Shown: piece after piece, positions 1 through 7,386 of the stretch
Layout of the letters: the number at the start of each line of letters is the position of its first letter
How positions within the stretch are numbered: position 1 is the stretch's first letter
Origin: Rhodospirillales bacterium
GTDB lineage: Bacteria > Pseudomonadota > Alphaproteobacteria > Acetobacterales > Acetobacteraceae
DNA: 11,785 nucleotides
Direction: 5' to 3'
Assembly: GCA_025352915.1 (NCBI GenBank)
Contig: JANXSA010000593.1
Span: 1-11,785 of the forward strand
The notes under the pieces: model-generated
What the model was told of the DNA's origin: nothing
Seen by the model: only the letters and a program-made list of their open reading frames with translations
The model's database searches: none
Made by a program: the position numbers and the translations under genes

Positions 1-63
1 GGCGCCCGCGGCAATCCGGCTGATGTCCGGTGACCGGCTGGCCGACAACGAGCTGGCACTCAT
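1..63 (-). CDS. 5' end of a further gene in the EPS operon, possibly exosortase A (partial)
   Basis: An ATG on the minus strand at 63-61 overlaps the TGA stop of the glycosyltransferase gene in an ATGA arrangement. A strong Shine-Dalgarno, AAGGAG (plus coordinates 72-77), lies 8 nt upstream inside the end of that gene. The frame stays open to the window edge and gives 21 residues starting MSASSLSASRSPDIS, too few to identify a family. In XrtA/PEP-CTERM EPS loci the gene after this glycosyltransferase family (TIGR03087) is often the exosortase, a polytopic membrane transpeptidase-like protein, so that is the best guess. The identity is inferred from gene order only. The existence of a translated gene here rests on the ribosome binding site and the coupling overlap and is more secure. 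Confidence 0.5.
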   Translation of the reverse strand, partial: MSASSLSASRSPDISRIAAGA

Positions 64-1295
64 GCAGCACTCTCCTTGGCGCGCGCGGCCTTGGCCACCT
101 TGTCCCGCAGCTTCAACCGGCTGTCCAGCAAGTCATCAAGCCGCCCAAGCGTCGCCGCCCAGGCATAGCCACGCTCCATCGCCGACCGCGCCGCCGCCGG
201 CATCGCGAGATGCTCACCGCGCAGCACCGCGCCGATCGCCGCCGCCATCGCCGCGGCCCCATCCGCCACCAGCAGGTCACGGCCCGGCAGCGCCACCACC
301 CCCTCGAACGCCTGCGGCGAGGCCACTACGGGGCGGGCCATCGCCATCGCCTCCAGCACCTTGTTCTGAATCCCGCGCGCGATCCGCAACGGCGCCACCG
401 CCACCGCGGCATGTGCCACATACGGCCGCACATCCGCCACGCGCCCAGTCACTTGAACCCGGGGGAGCGCCGCCAAGGACTGCACCGCTGGCGTCGGATT
501 TGCTCCAACCACAACAAACTCCACTGCCGGCGCCACCAGCGGCAAGACCTGTTCGGCAAACCACACCGCCGCCTCAGCATTGGGCGGATAGTCCATATGC
601 CCGGTGAACACGACGCGGGGCGCCACGCCGGAGTAGGGATTGGCAAATGCATGACGCGGATGAAAGTAATCGAGATCGACCCCATTCTGCACCGCGAACA
701 CCCGCCCGCTCGTGCCGGGCGCCAGGGCCGCAAAGCGCCGGCACTCGGCCTCGCTGACCAGCAATGCGAAATCGGCCGCCATGGTCGCCCTGGTCTCATA
801 TGCCAGCAATGTCCGCGCCTCACGCGCCCAGACCGCCCGCATCGGCCAGCCGACTTCCCCGGCATAGGCGGCGAACTTCTCGGAATCGACATCGACCATG
901 TCGAGCACCCAAGGCAGACCGCAGCCCATCAGATATTCCGCCATCGGCGTTGAATAGGCCACGCCGAGCGAAATCGGCCGCTCCGCCAGCATGTGGCGGA
1001 CCCAGTCCGCCAGCCCGGCATGACCATAGTAATCCACCATCAGCGGCCGCCCGGGCCGCAGCCGCACCAACGCCCGCAGCTTCTGGGTGCGTGGGATAAT
1101 CGAGAAGCTCGCCACTTCGCCGCAAACCGCCCGCACCGCATCCATGTGCCTGATGTCATCGGGGTTGTCGGACAGGCAGCCAAGATGGACCCGCCAGCTC
1201 TGCGCGAGGTGGCGGATCAGGTTCCAGCTCCTGATCTTCTCGCCCTTGTCGGGCGGATACGGAAAACGATGGGCAAGAAAGAGCAGCTCACGCAT
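60..1295 (-). CDS. XrtA/PEP-CTERM-associated GT4-type glycosyltransferase (TIGR03087-like)
   Basis: A 411-residue glycosyltransferase predicted to act at the cytoplasmic face and add a sugar to the growing lipid-linked EPS repeat. The N-terminal acceptor-domain signature HRFPYPPDKGEKIRSWN is at residues 9-25, and DMVDVDSEKF at 132-141 is typical of this XrtA-linked family. The C-terminal Rossmann half shows NGVDLDYF (204-211), FTGHMDYPPNAEA (230-242) and the GT4 donor-site stretch NKVLEAMAMARPVVAS (311-326), where E315 is the usual nucleotide-sugar-contacting glutamate. There is no signal peptide or membrane span. The chosen ATG at 1295 begins directly with MRELLFLAHRFP, as expected for a full-length family member. 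Its ribosome binding site (AAGAAG) is weak and lies in the arm of a hairpin. Unlike most junctions in the train, a gap of about 105 nt separates it from the preceding FemAB-like gene. The sugar donor and linkage cannot be read from sequence. Confidence 0.9.
   Translation of the reverse strand: MRELLFLAHRFPYPPDKGEKIRSWNLIRHLAQSWRVHLGCLSDNPDDIRHMDAVRAVCGEVASFSIIPRTQKLRALVRLRPGRPLMVDYYGHAGLADWVRHMLAERPISLGVAYSTPMAEYLMGCGLPWVLDMVDVDSEKFAAYAGEVGWPMRAVWAREARTLLAYETRATMAADFALLVSEAECRRFAALAPGTSGRVFAVQNGVDLDYFHPRHAFANPYSGVAPRVVFTGHMDYPPNAEAAVWFAEQVLPLVAPAVEFVVVGANPTPAVQSLAALPRVQVTGRVADVRPYVAHAAVAVAPLRIARGIQNKVLEAMAMARPVVASPQAFEGVVALPGRDLLVADGAAAMAAAIGAVLRGEHLAMPAAARSAMERGYAWAATLGRLDDLLDSRLKLRDKVAKAARAKESAA
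72..77 (-). promoter_or_regulatory. Shine-Dalgarno for the partial gene at the left edge
   Basis: Read on the minus strand this is AAGGAG, 8 nt before the ATG at 63. It lies within the last codons of the glycosyltransferase gene, so initiation at the next gene is probably coupled to termination of this one. It is the best ribosome binding site in the minus-strand gene train. Confidence 0.7.
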
Positions 1296-1302
1296 AGCAA
1301 GT

Positions 1303-1326
1303 CTTCTTTTTCTGTAGAAAAAGAAG
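1303..1326. repeat. Perfect 10-bp inverted repeat just upstream of the glycosyltransferase start
   Basis: Arms CTTCTTTTTC (1303-1312) and GAAAAAGAAG (1317-1326) are separated by the 4-nt loop TGTA. Four more outer pairs are possible between 1299-1302 and 1334-1337 across a 7-nt bulge. In the mRNA of the minus-strand train the 3' arm ends 7 nt before the glycosyltransferase ATG and contains the only purine-rich stretch that could serve as its ribosome binding site. The hairpin could therefore occlude translation start, or it may simply be part of a dispersed intergenic element. Confidence 0.7.
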
Positions 1327-1371
1327 CAAAAAGACTTTCATCCATTTGCCTAAACGGACCAAAGTTTTTTG

Positions 1372-1393
1372 GTTCTTTTTTTCAAAAAAGAAC
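1372..1393. repeat. 10-bp inverted repeat with oligo-T/oligo-A arms after the FemAB-like gene
   Basis: Arms GTTCTTTTTT (1372-1381) and AAAAAAGAAC (1384-1393) flank a 2-base centre, so a hairpin would have a loop of at least 4 nt. It lies 7 nt beyond the stop of the FemAB-like gene and is followed in transcription direction by a run of A rather than U. It does not look like a canonical intrinsic terminator on the minus strand. With the second dyad it makes up an AT-rich island in an otherwise GC-rich region. Confidence 0.6.
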
Positions 1394-1400
1394 ATCTTCC

Positions 1401-2465
1401 TTACCCAAGCCCCCGCACGATATGCGGCCCGATCATATTCGCCAGCGGAATCGGCAGCCGCTTCCAAGCCGCGATGAACAGCCGGTACTTCGGATTAAGC
1501 GGATTGATATCAGGGATCGACGCGCCCGGCGCCAGGCGGAAGCGATAGGCCAGCGGCGCCGGCTCAAACCCCCAGTTCTTCTTGAACGAGAACGCGCCGG
1601 TGCCGGTCTTACTACGGCCGAAATCGAACAGGCGGAAGCCGCGCGCCGCCGCCCGGCGCATCACTTCCCAGTACATGAAGTCGTTGCCATAGCGGTCGCG
1701 CGCCGCGCGGATGCCGCCGCCGTAGTATGGCAGCACCTCATCGCGGAAGTAGAAGTTCATCACCGAGGCGATCGGGACGGGTCCGTCCAGGATGGTGACG
1801 ATGTCGATATCGTCGCCGAACTCTTCCATCAGGGTGTCGAAGTAGCGCTTCGAAAACACCGGGGTGCCAAGGTTGCGCACGCTCTCGGCGTAGATGCCAT
1901 GCAGCCGCGCGGGGTCGCGGTCGATCTCGGAGGCGAGGCCGAGGCCGATGCCCTTGCGCACCATCGCACGCTGCTTGCGTGGGATCGCCTTCATGTTGGC
2001 GTCATCGTCGCCACTGATCGGGCGGCGGAAGATCACGTAGAGGTCGGATTTTGCCGGCCAGTCGGCGGGATCAAGCCAGCCCTCGGGCGGCGGGTGCAGG
2101 AAGCGGAATTCCAGGACGGGCACGCCAGCTTGGCGCATCACGCCCTCGGCGTGCGCCACCAGGGCTGCGAAGGCCTCGGCGTCGGCGGCCAGCGGGCCGC
2201 CATTGACGCAGAACGGCACCGAGATCAGCGCGTCGCCGAACAGCATGGTGCGTACGCGCGCCAGCGGCAGCACGCCGACAACCGCGCCATCGCGCTCGGC
2301 CATAATGTAGTGGGTGGTATGGCCGAAGGCGCGCGTGATCACCCGCCGCCAGGCGGCTCGATGAAAGAAGGTGCCCTGCGGATGGGCCAGCACGAAGCCG
2401 TCCCACGCCGCCTCCATCGCGGCTGCCTCCGGACCGGAGGCGTCGTCGAGCGCACGCAGCCGCAT
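1401..2465 (-). CDS. FemAB/GNAT-like protein of XrtA/PEP-CTERM EPS loci (TIGR03019-like)
   Basis: A 354-residue protein of the FemAB-related GNAT-fold group found in XrtA EPS loci. The family resembles aminoacyl- and acyl-transferases; its substrate in these loci is unknown, but modification of the polysaccharide or of an attached group is likely. Family landmarks are PRKQRAMVRKG at 162-172, PYYGGG around 246-251, DFGRSKTGTGAFSFKKNWGF at 281-300 and the tail motifs NPLNPKYR (321-328) and WKRLPIPLANMIGP (334-347). The reading frame is open 116 codons further upstream, but that part overlaps the deacetylase gene in another frame and is low-complexity Arg/Ala, so I chose the ATG at 2465. This start lies 2 nt after the deacetylase stop (TGA, CC, ATG) and lacks a clear Shine-Dalgarno, which suggests translational coupling. 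No signal peptide is visible. The stop is TAA at 1401-1403. Confidence 0.88.
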   Translation of the reverse strand: MRLRALDDASGPEAAAMEAAWDGFVLAHPQGTFFHRAAWRRVITRAFGHTTHYIMAERDGAVVGVLPLARVRTMLFGDALISVPFCVNGGPLAADAEAFAALVAHAEGVMRQAGVPVLEFRFLHPPPEGWLDPADWPAKSDLYVIFRRPISGDDDANMKAIPRKQRAMVRKGIGLGLASEIDRDPARLHGIYAESVRNLGTPVFSKRYFDTLMEEFGDDIDIVTILDGPVPIASVMNFYFRDEVLPYYGGGIRAARDRYGNDFMYWEVMRRAAARGFRLFDFGRSKTGTGAFSFKKNWGFEPAPLAYRFRLAPGASIPDINPLNPKYRLFIAAWKRLPIPLANMIGPHIVRGLG

Positions 2466-2467
2466 GG

Positions 2468-3337
2468 TCAGGCCGCCGAGGCCAGCAAGGCCGGCGCCAC
2501 CCGAAGCTCGGGAAACACCTGGTCCATCCGTCCCCAGGCGAAATCGCGCAGCAGCCGTTCCAGCCGCGGCGCGGTGCGGCCGAGATTGAGATAGTGGCGA
2601 AAGCGCGACAGCCGCCCGGCGCCGGCGATGCGCGGCTGGCCGGGATCGACCTCCCAGGGATGGGTGTAGAACATGCCGCCGCGCCGCTCGGTGCGGTGAT
2701 AGGTGGCCAGCATGCGGCGGAACACGGCATAGGGCAGCAGCCGGAAATAGCCGCCGCCGGCGCAGGGCAGGTTCTGGCCGCCCAGGTGCAGCGTGGTCAT
2801 CGGCACTTCCCACAGCGCGCCATCGGCCACTGCATGGATGAAGCGCGGCGCATCCGGCGCGCCGTACAGGTCGTGGCGCACCGGATAGATGCTGGAGCTG
2901 TAGCGGTGACCGGTCTCGGCCAGGATGGCATAGGCCCAGGGCGTCGCCGGGCCAATGGAGAAAGTCGGCGCGCGATACCCGGCAATGGTGACGCCGCCGA
3001 TATCCTCCAGCAGGTGCTTGGCGCGGATCAGGTCCTGGCGGAATTCTGCGGGCGACAGCGTCGCCACCCTTGCATGGCCATGGCCGTGGCTGGCCAACTC
3101 ATGCCCGGCGGCGACAATGCGGCGCACCAGCGCGGGATGCCGCTCGGCCACCCAGCCCAGGGTGAAGAAGGTGCCAACCACGCCGGCGCGGGCGAACTGC
3201 GCCAGGATGCGATCGGTACTCGCCTCCACCCGGCGCTCGAACCCGTCCCAGCTGTCGCGCGGCACGGTGCGGGCAAAGGCCTCGACCTGGAAGTAATCCT
3301 CCACATCCACGGTCATGGCGTTTTGGATTTGGCTCAC
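2468..3337 (-). CDS. XrtA-associated NodB-type polysaccharide deacetylase with DUF3473-like tail (TIGR03006-like)
   Basis: A 289-residue carbohydrate esterase 4 family protein, predicted to remove N- or O-acetyl groups from EPS sugars using a divalent metal. TVDVEDYF at residues 9-16 supplies the conserved acidic pair of motif 1. SHGHGH at 83-88 gives metal-ligand histidines (H84 and H88), and YRAPTFSI at 121-128 is the motif 3 equivalent. MFYTHPWEVD (222-231) and the PRLERLLRDF region (257-266) match the C-terminal extension typical of this subfamily. There is no signal peptide, as is usual for it. The start is taken as GTG at 3337, which overlaps the upstream ATPase stop as GTGA and gives the usual short lead before TVDVEDYF. 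An ATG 7 codons in (3316) is the alternative; neither has a good Shine-Dalgarno. The stop is 2 nt from the next gene. Confidence 0.92.
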   Translation of the reverse strand: MSQIQNAMTVDVEDYFQVEAFARTVPRDSWDGFERRVEASTDRILAQFARAGVVGTFFTLGWVAERHPALVRRIVAAGHELASHGHGHARVATLSPAEFRQDLIRAKHLLEDIGGVTIAGYRAPTFSIGPATPWAYAILAETGHRYSSSIYPVRHDLYGAPDAPRFIHAVADGALWEVPMTTLHLGGQNLPCAGGGYFRLLPYAVFRRMLATYHRTERRGGMFYTHPWEVDPGQPRIAGAGRLSRFRHYLNLGRTAPRLERLLRDFAWGRMDQVFPELRVAPALLASAA

Positions 3338-4371
3338 GACAGGCCGCTGCGCTGCTGGCCGGCGCCGCCGAACATGTCCACCAGGCGTTGGAACAACCGC
3401 TCGCGCCGCGCCACCGCCTCCTCCAGCACCTCCACCCGGCGCAGCAGGTCGGCATAGGAACGGCCAGCCTCGCCTTGGCCCATGCCGCCTTGGGCCGCAA
3501 GCCGCAGCGGGATCACTTCGGCCCCCAGCTCGGTCTCGCCAACGCCTTCACCGCCACCTTCGAGATCGGCGTGCAGCTCATCGGCCGTCGCGTTGACGAT
3601 GCCAGCATCGATGGAATGCGTCTCTTCCAGGGCGGCGTACAACAGCACCCGGCCAGCCAGCCGGTTGATCCGGCGCGGCATGCCGCCGGTATGGCGAAAT
3701 ACCGCGGCATAGGCCTCGGCACTCCATGCGGGATCGCCCTCCCAGCCGACCTCGGCGAGGCGGTGCTCGATATAGCCGCGCGTCTCCTCCTCGCTCAGCG
3801 GGCCCAAATGGTAGGAGGCGAGCACGCGCTGGCGCAGCTGGTCCAGGTCGGGGCTGGCCAGCTTGCGGCGAAACTGCGGCTGGCCGAGCAGGATGGTTTG
3901 CAGCGAAGCCTGGCCGTCCTCGGTCATGTTGGACAGCATGCGCAGCTCTTCGAGGGCGGCCAGCGTCAGGTTCTGCACCTCGTCCACCACCAGCAGGCAG
4001 CGCCGCCCGGCCGCGCGATGCTCGGCCAACATTTCGCCGAACAGCCGCAACAGCGTCGCCTTGTCGGTGGCGTCGGTCTCGATGCCGAAGGCGGCCATGG
4101 TCAGGCGGAACAGGTCGTCATGGTTGACCTGGGTCGTGTTGATGCGCGCCAGGGTATAGGTCTCGCGGTCCAGCTCGGACCACAGCCGCTCGACCAGCGT
4201 GGTCTTGCCGGCACCGACCTCGCCGGTGACGATGATGAAGCCCTCGCCCTGCGACAGGCCATAGATCAGGTGGGCAATCGCCCGGCCATGGCCGCGGCTG
4301 GTGAAGAAGAAGCGGCTGTCCGGCGTGAGCTGGAACGGCATGCCGGTGAAATTGTAGAACCGCTCGTACAT
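3334..4371 (-). CDS. XrtA/PEP-CTERM-associated AAA ATPase, ExeA/GspA-like (TIGR03015-like)
   Basis: A 345-residue P-loop ATPase related to the ExeA/GspA secretion ATPases. It opens with MYERFYNFTGMPFQLTPD, the characteristic start of this family. Walker A is GEVGAGKTT at 51-59 (preceding G at 50), Walker B LLVVDEVQN at 126-134, a sensor-like ILLGQPQ at 160-166 and the GGMPRRINRL arginine motif at 229-238. Residues about 270-300 are Gly/Glu-rich and probably a flexible linker. Residues about 306-332 (YADLLRRVEVLEEAVARR) look like a coiled coil. In XrtA loci this ATPase regularly sits beside the beta-barrel protein and is thought to support assembly or regulation of the export system; its exact function is not established. 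The ATG at 4371 has only a weak AGG element upstream. The gene ends in a GTGA overlap with the deacetylase gene, and 97 nt holding two palindromes separate it from the barrel gene. Confidence 0.92.
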   Translation of the reverse strand: MYERFYNFTGMPFQLTPDSRFFFTSRGHGRAIAHLIYGLSQGEGFIIVTGEVGAGKTTLVERLWSELDRETYTLARINTTQVNHDDLFRLTMAAFGIETDATDKATLLRLFGEMLAEHRAAGRRCLLVVDEVQNLTLAALEELRMLSNMTEDGQASLQTILLGQPQFRRKLASPDLDQLRQRVLASYHLGPLSEEETRGYIEHRLAEVGWEGDPAWSAEAYAAVFRHTGGMPRRINRLAGRVLLYAALEETHSIDAGIVNATADELHADLEGGGEGVGETELGAEVIPLRLAAQGGMGQGEAGRSYADLLRRVEVLEEAVARRERLFQRLVDMFGGAGQQRSGLS

Positions 4372-4400
4372 GGATGCGCCTGGTGATGCCTAGAGCAATA

Positions 4401-4428
4401 TCCGATCGGACGGCTTGATCCGATCGGA
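4401..4428. repeat. Two copies of the palindrome TCCGATCGGA, 18 bp centre to centre
   Basis: The self-complementary 10-mer TCCGATCGGA occurs at 4401-4410 and again at 4419-4428, separated by CGGCTTGA. It lies in the gap between the beta-barrel and ATPase genes, preceded by TAGAGCAATA. Because each copy is self-complementary and both are identical, the unit can fold as one hairpin (arms 4401-4410 and 4419-4428, 8-nt loop) or act as two adjacent protein sites. The TAGAGCA lead resembles, from memory, dispersed intergenic palindromes in alphaproteobacteria. That would make it a repeat element rather than a dedicated operator. Confidence 0.65.
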
Positions 4429-4467
4429 AGGTTTGCGTTTCTTAGCAGAAAGCTGGCGGAAAGCCGG

Positions 4468-6135
4468 TCAGAACGTCTTGCGCACCCCGAGGCTGACCAA
4501 GTTGGCCTGATAGCCGAAACCGCGCTGGGTCGAGTTCGCTCGTGTAAACGTATATGACACACGTGTGGATAAAGTTTCCGACAACGCCCAGTTCACGCCG
4601 GTGCTGAACGTCATCGTCTGTTGACTGCCGAAGCCGCCGGCGGTGCGCTCGCCGTAGCTGGCCTGGGCATTGCCGCGCACGCCGGGGCCCAACTCGCGTT
4701 GCCAGGCGATGCTGGCGTTGGTGAAGCTGAACGTCGGCGCGACGGCACCCGGCGCATCGCCGCTGAGGGTGGTGCGCTCGTCGCGGTTCAGCGTCACCGT
4801 GAACACATCCATATCCCCGATCAGCACGGCGCTGGCGGTATAGCGCTTGACCTTCGACAGCCCGCCCTGTGCGCCGGAGAAGTTGTTGGTCAGGATCACC
4901 GGCATGCCGGTCACCGGATCGATGGTGATGCCGCTCCGGCTGAGCTGCGTTCGGCCGATCGAGTTCTGCAGCTCCTCCGCCGCATTGGCCATGCCGTCCG
5001 AATAGGCCAGCGAGACGCGGGTGCGCGCGGTCGGCGCCATGCTGCCCTCAAACCGGTACGAGGGACCGCCGTCGCGGTAGCCGTAACGCACGGTGACGCT
5101 GGTGTCAGGGTCGGGCGTCCAGCGCGCGCCGGCGCTCCAGTACGCGGCGTCGATGCGGATCTTCCTGGTGCCGCCGTACTGCACATCCTGGTGCCCGAGT
5201 TCGCCCAGCATCGTCACGCTGCGGGTGACAGCGTAACCGAGATCCAGCGATTCGGTGTTGCGATGCGCGTTCTTCAGCACGCCGACCCCGTCGATTTTGC
5301 TGCGCACCGCGGTGACGGTGAAGTTCAGCCGTTCGAATACCTGTCCGCTGGTGAACGAGGCCTGGGTGGTGTTGATGGTGGTGATGCCGGCGGCAACGGC
5401 CGGCGCGAAGGGCGTGCTGGCCTGCAGCCCTTGTCCAGTCTGCTTCAGTACCGAGTAGGTGTGGCTGAGTTCGGCGCTGCCGTAGTCGCCAAAGGCTTGG
5501 CGCAGCTGGGGAGACACCGTAAAGCCGCTGGTCTGCACCATGTCCTGGCGCGACAGCCGCCCGGTGGCGCCGCCGCCCAGCCCGCCGGCGCGCGAATACT
5601 CCGCCGCATAGGCCGAGGCATTGATATACAGCAGGTCCTCGAAGATCGTCGCCCGCGCGGAGGCGTTGAGGTTCTGCGGCACCGAGTTCATGTTGGAATT
5701 GCGCAGGAACATGCGCAGCTGCGGGGAATAGACCAGCGAGCCGGTCAGCCGCCGGCTGGCGCCCTGGATCGACAGGCTCGGCGTGATCGTGGTGAGCAGG
5801 TCGGCCGCCTTGCCTCGGCCGCCGCCACCGCCGCCGCCATTGGTAGCCGTCAGTCCGCGCACATTGTCGGTGGCGGTGACCTCCACATCGATCCCGGGGG
5901 TGATCGTCCAGTTACGCTCCGCCCCCCCTGGCGCACCGATGCCCGCGGGACCATAGGCGCGCGCGAAGGCGCCACGCAGGTCGCCGAGTTCCACCGGCGC
6001 GCCCAGCTGTGGCAGCAGCTGCGCCTGCACCGGGCCGCTTGCCAGCACCAGCCCGACCATCGGCGCGAAGGCGGCACCATAGCCCCAGCGCGCTGCTCGC
6101 CGGCGGCGCGCGCGCATCACATCAGCTGTCGTCAT
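4468..6135 (-). CDS. XrtA/PEP-CTERM-associated outer-membrane beta-barrel protein (TIGR03016-like)
   Basis: A 555-residue exported protein. Residues 8-17 carry an Arg-rich n-region (RARRRRAARW), followed by a hydrophobic stretch to about residue 36 and a likely signal peptidase I site VQA|QL after residue 38. After a Gly run (100-106) comes a long series of alternating polar/hydrophobic strands with Tyr and Thr, such as GSLVYSPQLRMFL (132-144). The protein ends in a C-terminal Phe (VSLGVRKTF), the usual outer-membrane barrel signature. In XrtA EPS loci this family is thought to be the outer-membrane part of polymer export, analogous to cellulose or alginate porins; that role is inferred. I chose the ATG at 6135, as the frame extends upstream only to a TTG at 6219 with a non-signal-like lead. 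An ATG 6 codons inside (6117) is also possible, and no start has a clear Shine-Dalgarno. The gap to the kinase gene is about 100 nt. Confidence 0.85.
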   Translation of the reverse strand: MTTADVMRARRRRAARWGYGAAFAPMVGLVLASGPVQAQLLPQLGAPVELGDLRGAFARAYGPAGIGAPGGAERNWTITPGIDVEVTATDNVRGLTATNGGGGGGGRGKAADLLTTITPSLSIQGASRRLTGSLVYSPQLRMFLRNSNMNSVPQNLNASARATIFEDLLYINASAYAAEYSRAGGLGGGATGRLSRQDMVQTSGFTVSPQLRQAFGDYGSAELSHTYSVLKQTGQGLQASTPFAPAVAAGITTINTTQASFTSGQVFERLNFTVTAVRSKIDGVGVLKNAHRNTESLDLGYAVTRSVTMLGELGHQDVQYGGTRKIRIDAAYWSAGARWTPDPDTSVTVRYGYRDGGPSYRFEGSMAPTARTRVSLAYSDGMANAAEELQNSIGRTQLSRSGITIDPVTGMPVILTNNFSGAQGGLSKVKRYTASAVLIGDMDVFTVTLNRDERTTLSGDAPGAVAPTFSFTNASIAWQRELGPGVRGNAQASYGERTAGGFGSQQTMTFSTGVNWALSETLSTRVSYTFTRANSTQRGFGYQANLVSLGVRKTF

Positions 6136-6234
6136 GGCCGGTCGACATGGCGGTTCACTCACTCGCGATCCCGGTAACGGCCGCGCTTGGCCGACACCAT
6201 CTATAAGCTTCGGCCGCAATCTTAATGTGAAGAC

Positions 6235-7383
6235 TCAGGAGTAGGAACCGAAATAATGATACGCGCCGAAGGTGTAGCTCGTTGTCACCCGAATTTTATT
6301 CAGCATGAGGGTGATCGTCGGGCAGGCCTTGATCAGGTCCAGCGCCGCCAGCACCTCGGCGCGCTGCGTCCGCTCGGCCTCCACCACCATCACCACCTGG
6401 CCGACCAGCGGGGCAATCGTGCTGGGGTCCGAGGTCGACAGGCAGGGTGGCGCGTCCAGGATGACGATGTGATTGGCGTAGCGCCGCCCCAGTCGCTCGA
6501 TCAGGGCGGTGATCGGCCGTGCCACGGTGCCCTCGGCACCGCCCTCCAGCGAGTCGACGCGGCGCACGCCGACCGGCAGAAACGACAAGTTGGGGATCAC
6601 GGTGCGCACGATGGTGTCCTCGACCCGCAAGCTGGGGGTCAGCGCCAGGTCGATCAGCCCGGGCCGGTCGCCGATGCCGAGCTGATCCGACAGCGCGTTC
6701 TGCTTGGCATCGACGTCCACCAGCAACACTTCGCGCTGGGTGTGCTGAGCGATGCTGCCGGCCAGGTTGAGCGAGGTGAAGCTCTTGCCCTCGCCCGGAC
6801 GCGCGCTGGTGATCATGACCAGGTTGCCGGCGCCGCGGCCGGGCGTGTAGCTGCCACGCACCGAACGCAGGATCTGGCCAACCGAGACGCGGAATTCCTC
6901 CGAGATGCGGGTGCGCGCCTTGCGCCCCACCACCATGCCCGCCCGCTCGAGCGATACCAGGTCGAGCGTCAGCGGCGCGGGCACCATGGTGTCCAGGTTG
7001 ACGCCCGGCGCCAGCTCGTCGCGCGACCGGATCAGGGTGGAGGCCGGACGCGGCGCCGGACGCTCCAGCACCAGCGCCCCGGCGGCAGCGCGCGCGGCCT
7101 CTGCGGCGGCTTCAGCGTCGAACGAAGCCGGCGGCGGCGGTGGCGGCAGGTCCGCCTCGTCGCTGGCCGCGGCGATGTCCGGTATCGCATGGGGCGGCAT
7201 CGCGGCGTTCACCGACGGCGGCAGCGGTAATGCGTCGGCCGCGGCAGCGCGCGCCCGGCCGGTGGACTCACCGGCTGAACCCGCGGCTGATCCGGGCGTT
7301 GAGTCAGCGGCGGCGCCCAGGCCGCCGACACCGCCAAGGCGGGCCGCCAGCCGTTCAGCCAGGTGATCAGGTCCGAGTGCCAT
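6235..7383 (-). CDS. XrtA-associated BY-type tyrosine autokinase (TIGR03018-like)
   Basis: A 382-residue cytoplasmic tyrosine kinase of the CpsD/CapB/Wzc kinase-domain type, the partner of the adjacent chain-length protein; cycles of autophosphorylation control polymer length. The N-terminal part to about residue 115 is Ala/Pro-rich and probably disordered. SEEFRVSVGQILRS at 161-174 is the conserved lead-in helix. Walker A is SARPGEGKS (193-201), Walker A' LLVDVDAK (220-227) and Walker B IVILDAPP (306-313). The C-terminus carries a tyrosine cluster (Y370, Y375, Y377, Y381), the usual autophosphorylation tail. The ATG at 7383 follows the TAA of the chain-length gene by 3 nt, and a GGGAGGG stretch lies about 13 nt upstream within that gene's end. 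The split into separate membrane and kinase proteins is the arrangement usual for XrtA loci, unlike the fused Wzc of enterobacteria. Confidence 0.93.
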   Translation of the reverse strand: MALGPDHLAERLAARLGGVGGLGAAADSTPGSAAGSAGESTGRARAAAADALPLPPSVNAAMPPHAIPDIAAASDEADLPPPPPPASFDAEAAAEAARAAAGALVLERPAPRPASTLIRSRDELAPGVNLDTMVPAPLTLDLVSLERAGMVVGRKARTRISEEFRVSVGQILRSVRGSYTPGRGAGNLVMITSARPGEGKSFTSLNLAGSIAQHTQREVLLVDVDAKQNALSDQLGIGDRPGLIDLALTPSLRVEDTIVRTVIPNLSFLPVGVRRVDSLEGGAEGTVARPITALIERLGRRYANHIVILDAPPCLSTSDPSTIAPLVGQVVMVVEAERTQRAEVLAALDLIKACPTITLMLNKIRVTTSYTFGAYHYFGSYS

Positions 7384-7386
7384 GGC

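Noticed and set aside
993..2594. A 533-codon plus-strand open frame antisense to the FemAB-like and glycosyltransferase genes
   Set aside because: The composition is His/Arg/Gln/Ala-rich shadow sequence, it recognises no family, and it crosses the non-coding AT-rich island. The minus-strand frames carry clear family motifs. Long antisense frames are expected at this GC content.
2466..2813. N-terminal extension of the FemAB-like protein in the same open frame
   Set aside because: The extra 116 codons overlap the deacetylase C-terminus in another frame and translate to low-complexity Arg/Ala sequence. The ATG at 2465 gives the normal family start.
5820..5845. Short trinucleotide run (GCC repeats) encoding seven glycines in the barrel protein
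   Set aside because: It is brief and in frame, typical of a Gly linker in GC-rich genes, and not evidence of a functional repeat or phase-variable tract.
4621..6177. A 518-codon plus-strand open frame antisense to the beta-barrel gene
   Set aside because: It has typical Arg/Gly/His-rich shadow composition, no ribosome binding site and no recognisable motif. The opposite strand encodes a signal peptide and a barrel C-terminus.
6138..6234. A possible internal promoter (TTCACA and TATAGA on the minus strand) before the beta-barrel gene
   Set aside because: The two hexamers are about 20 nt apart, too far for a standard sigma-70 promoter, and no other support is visible.
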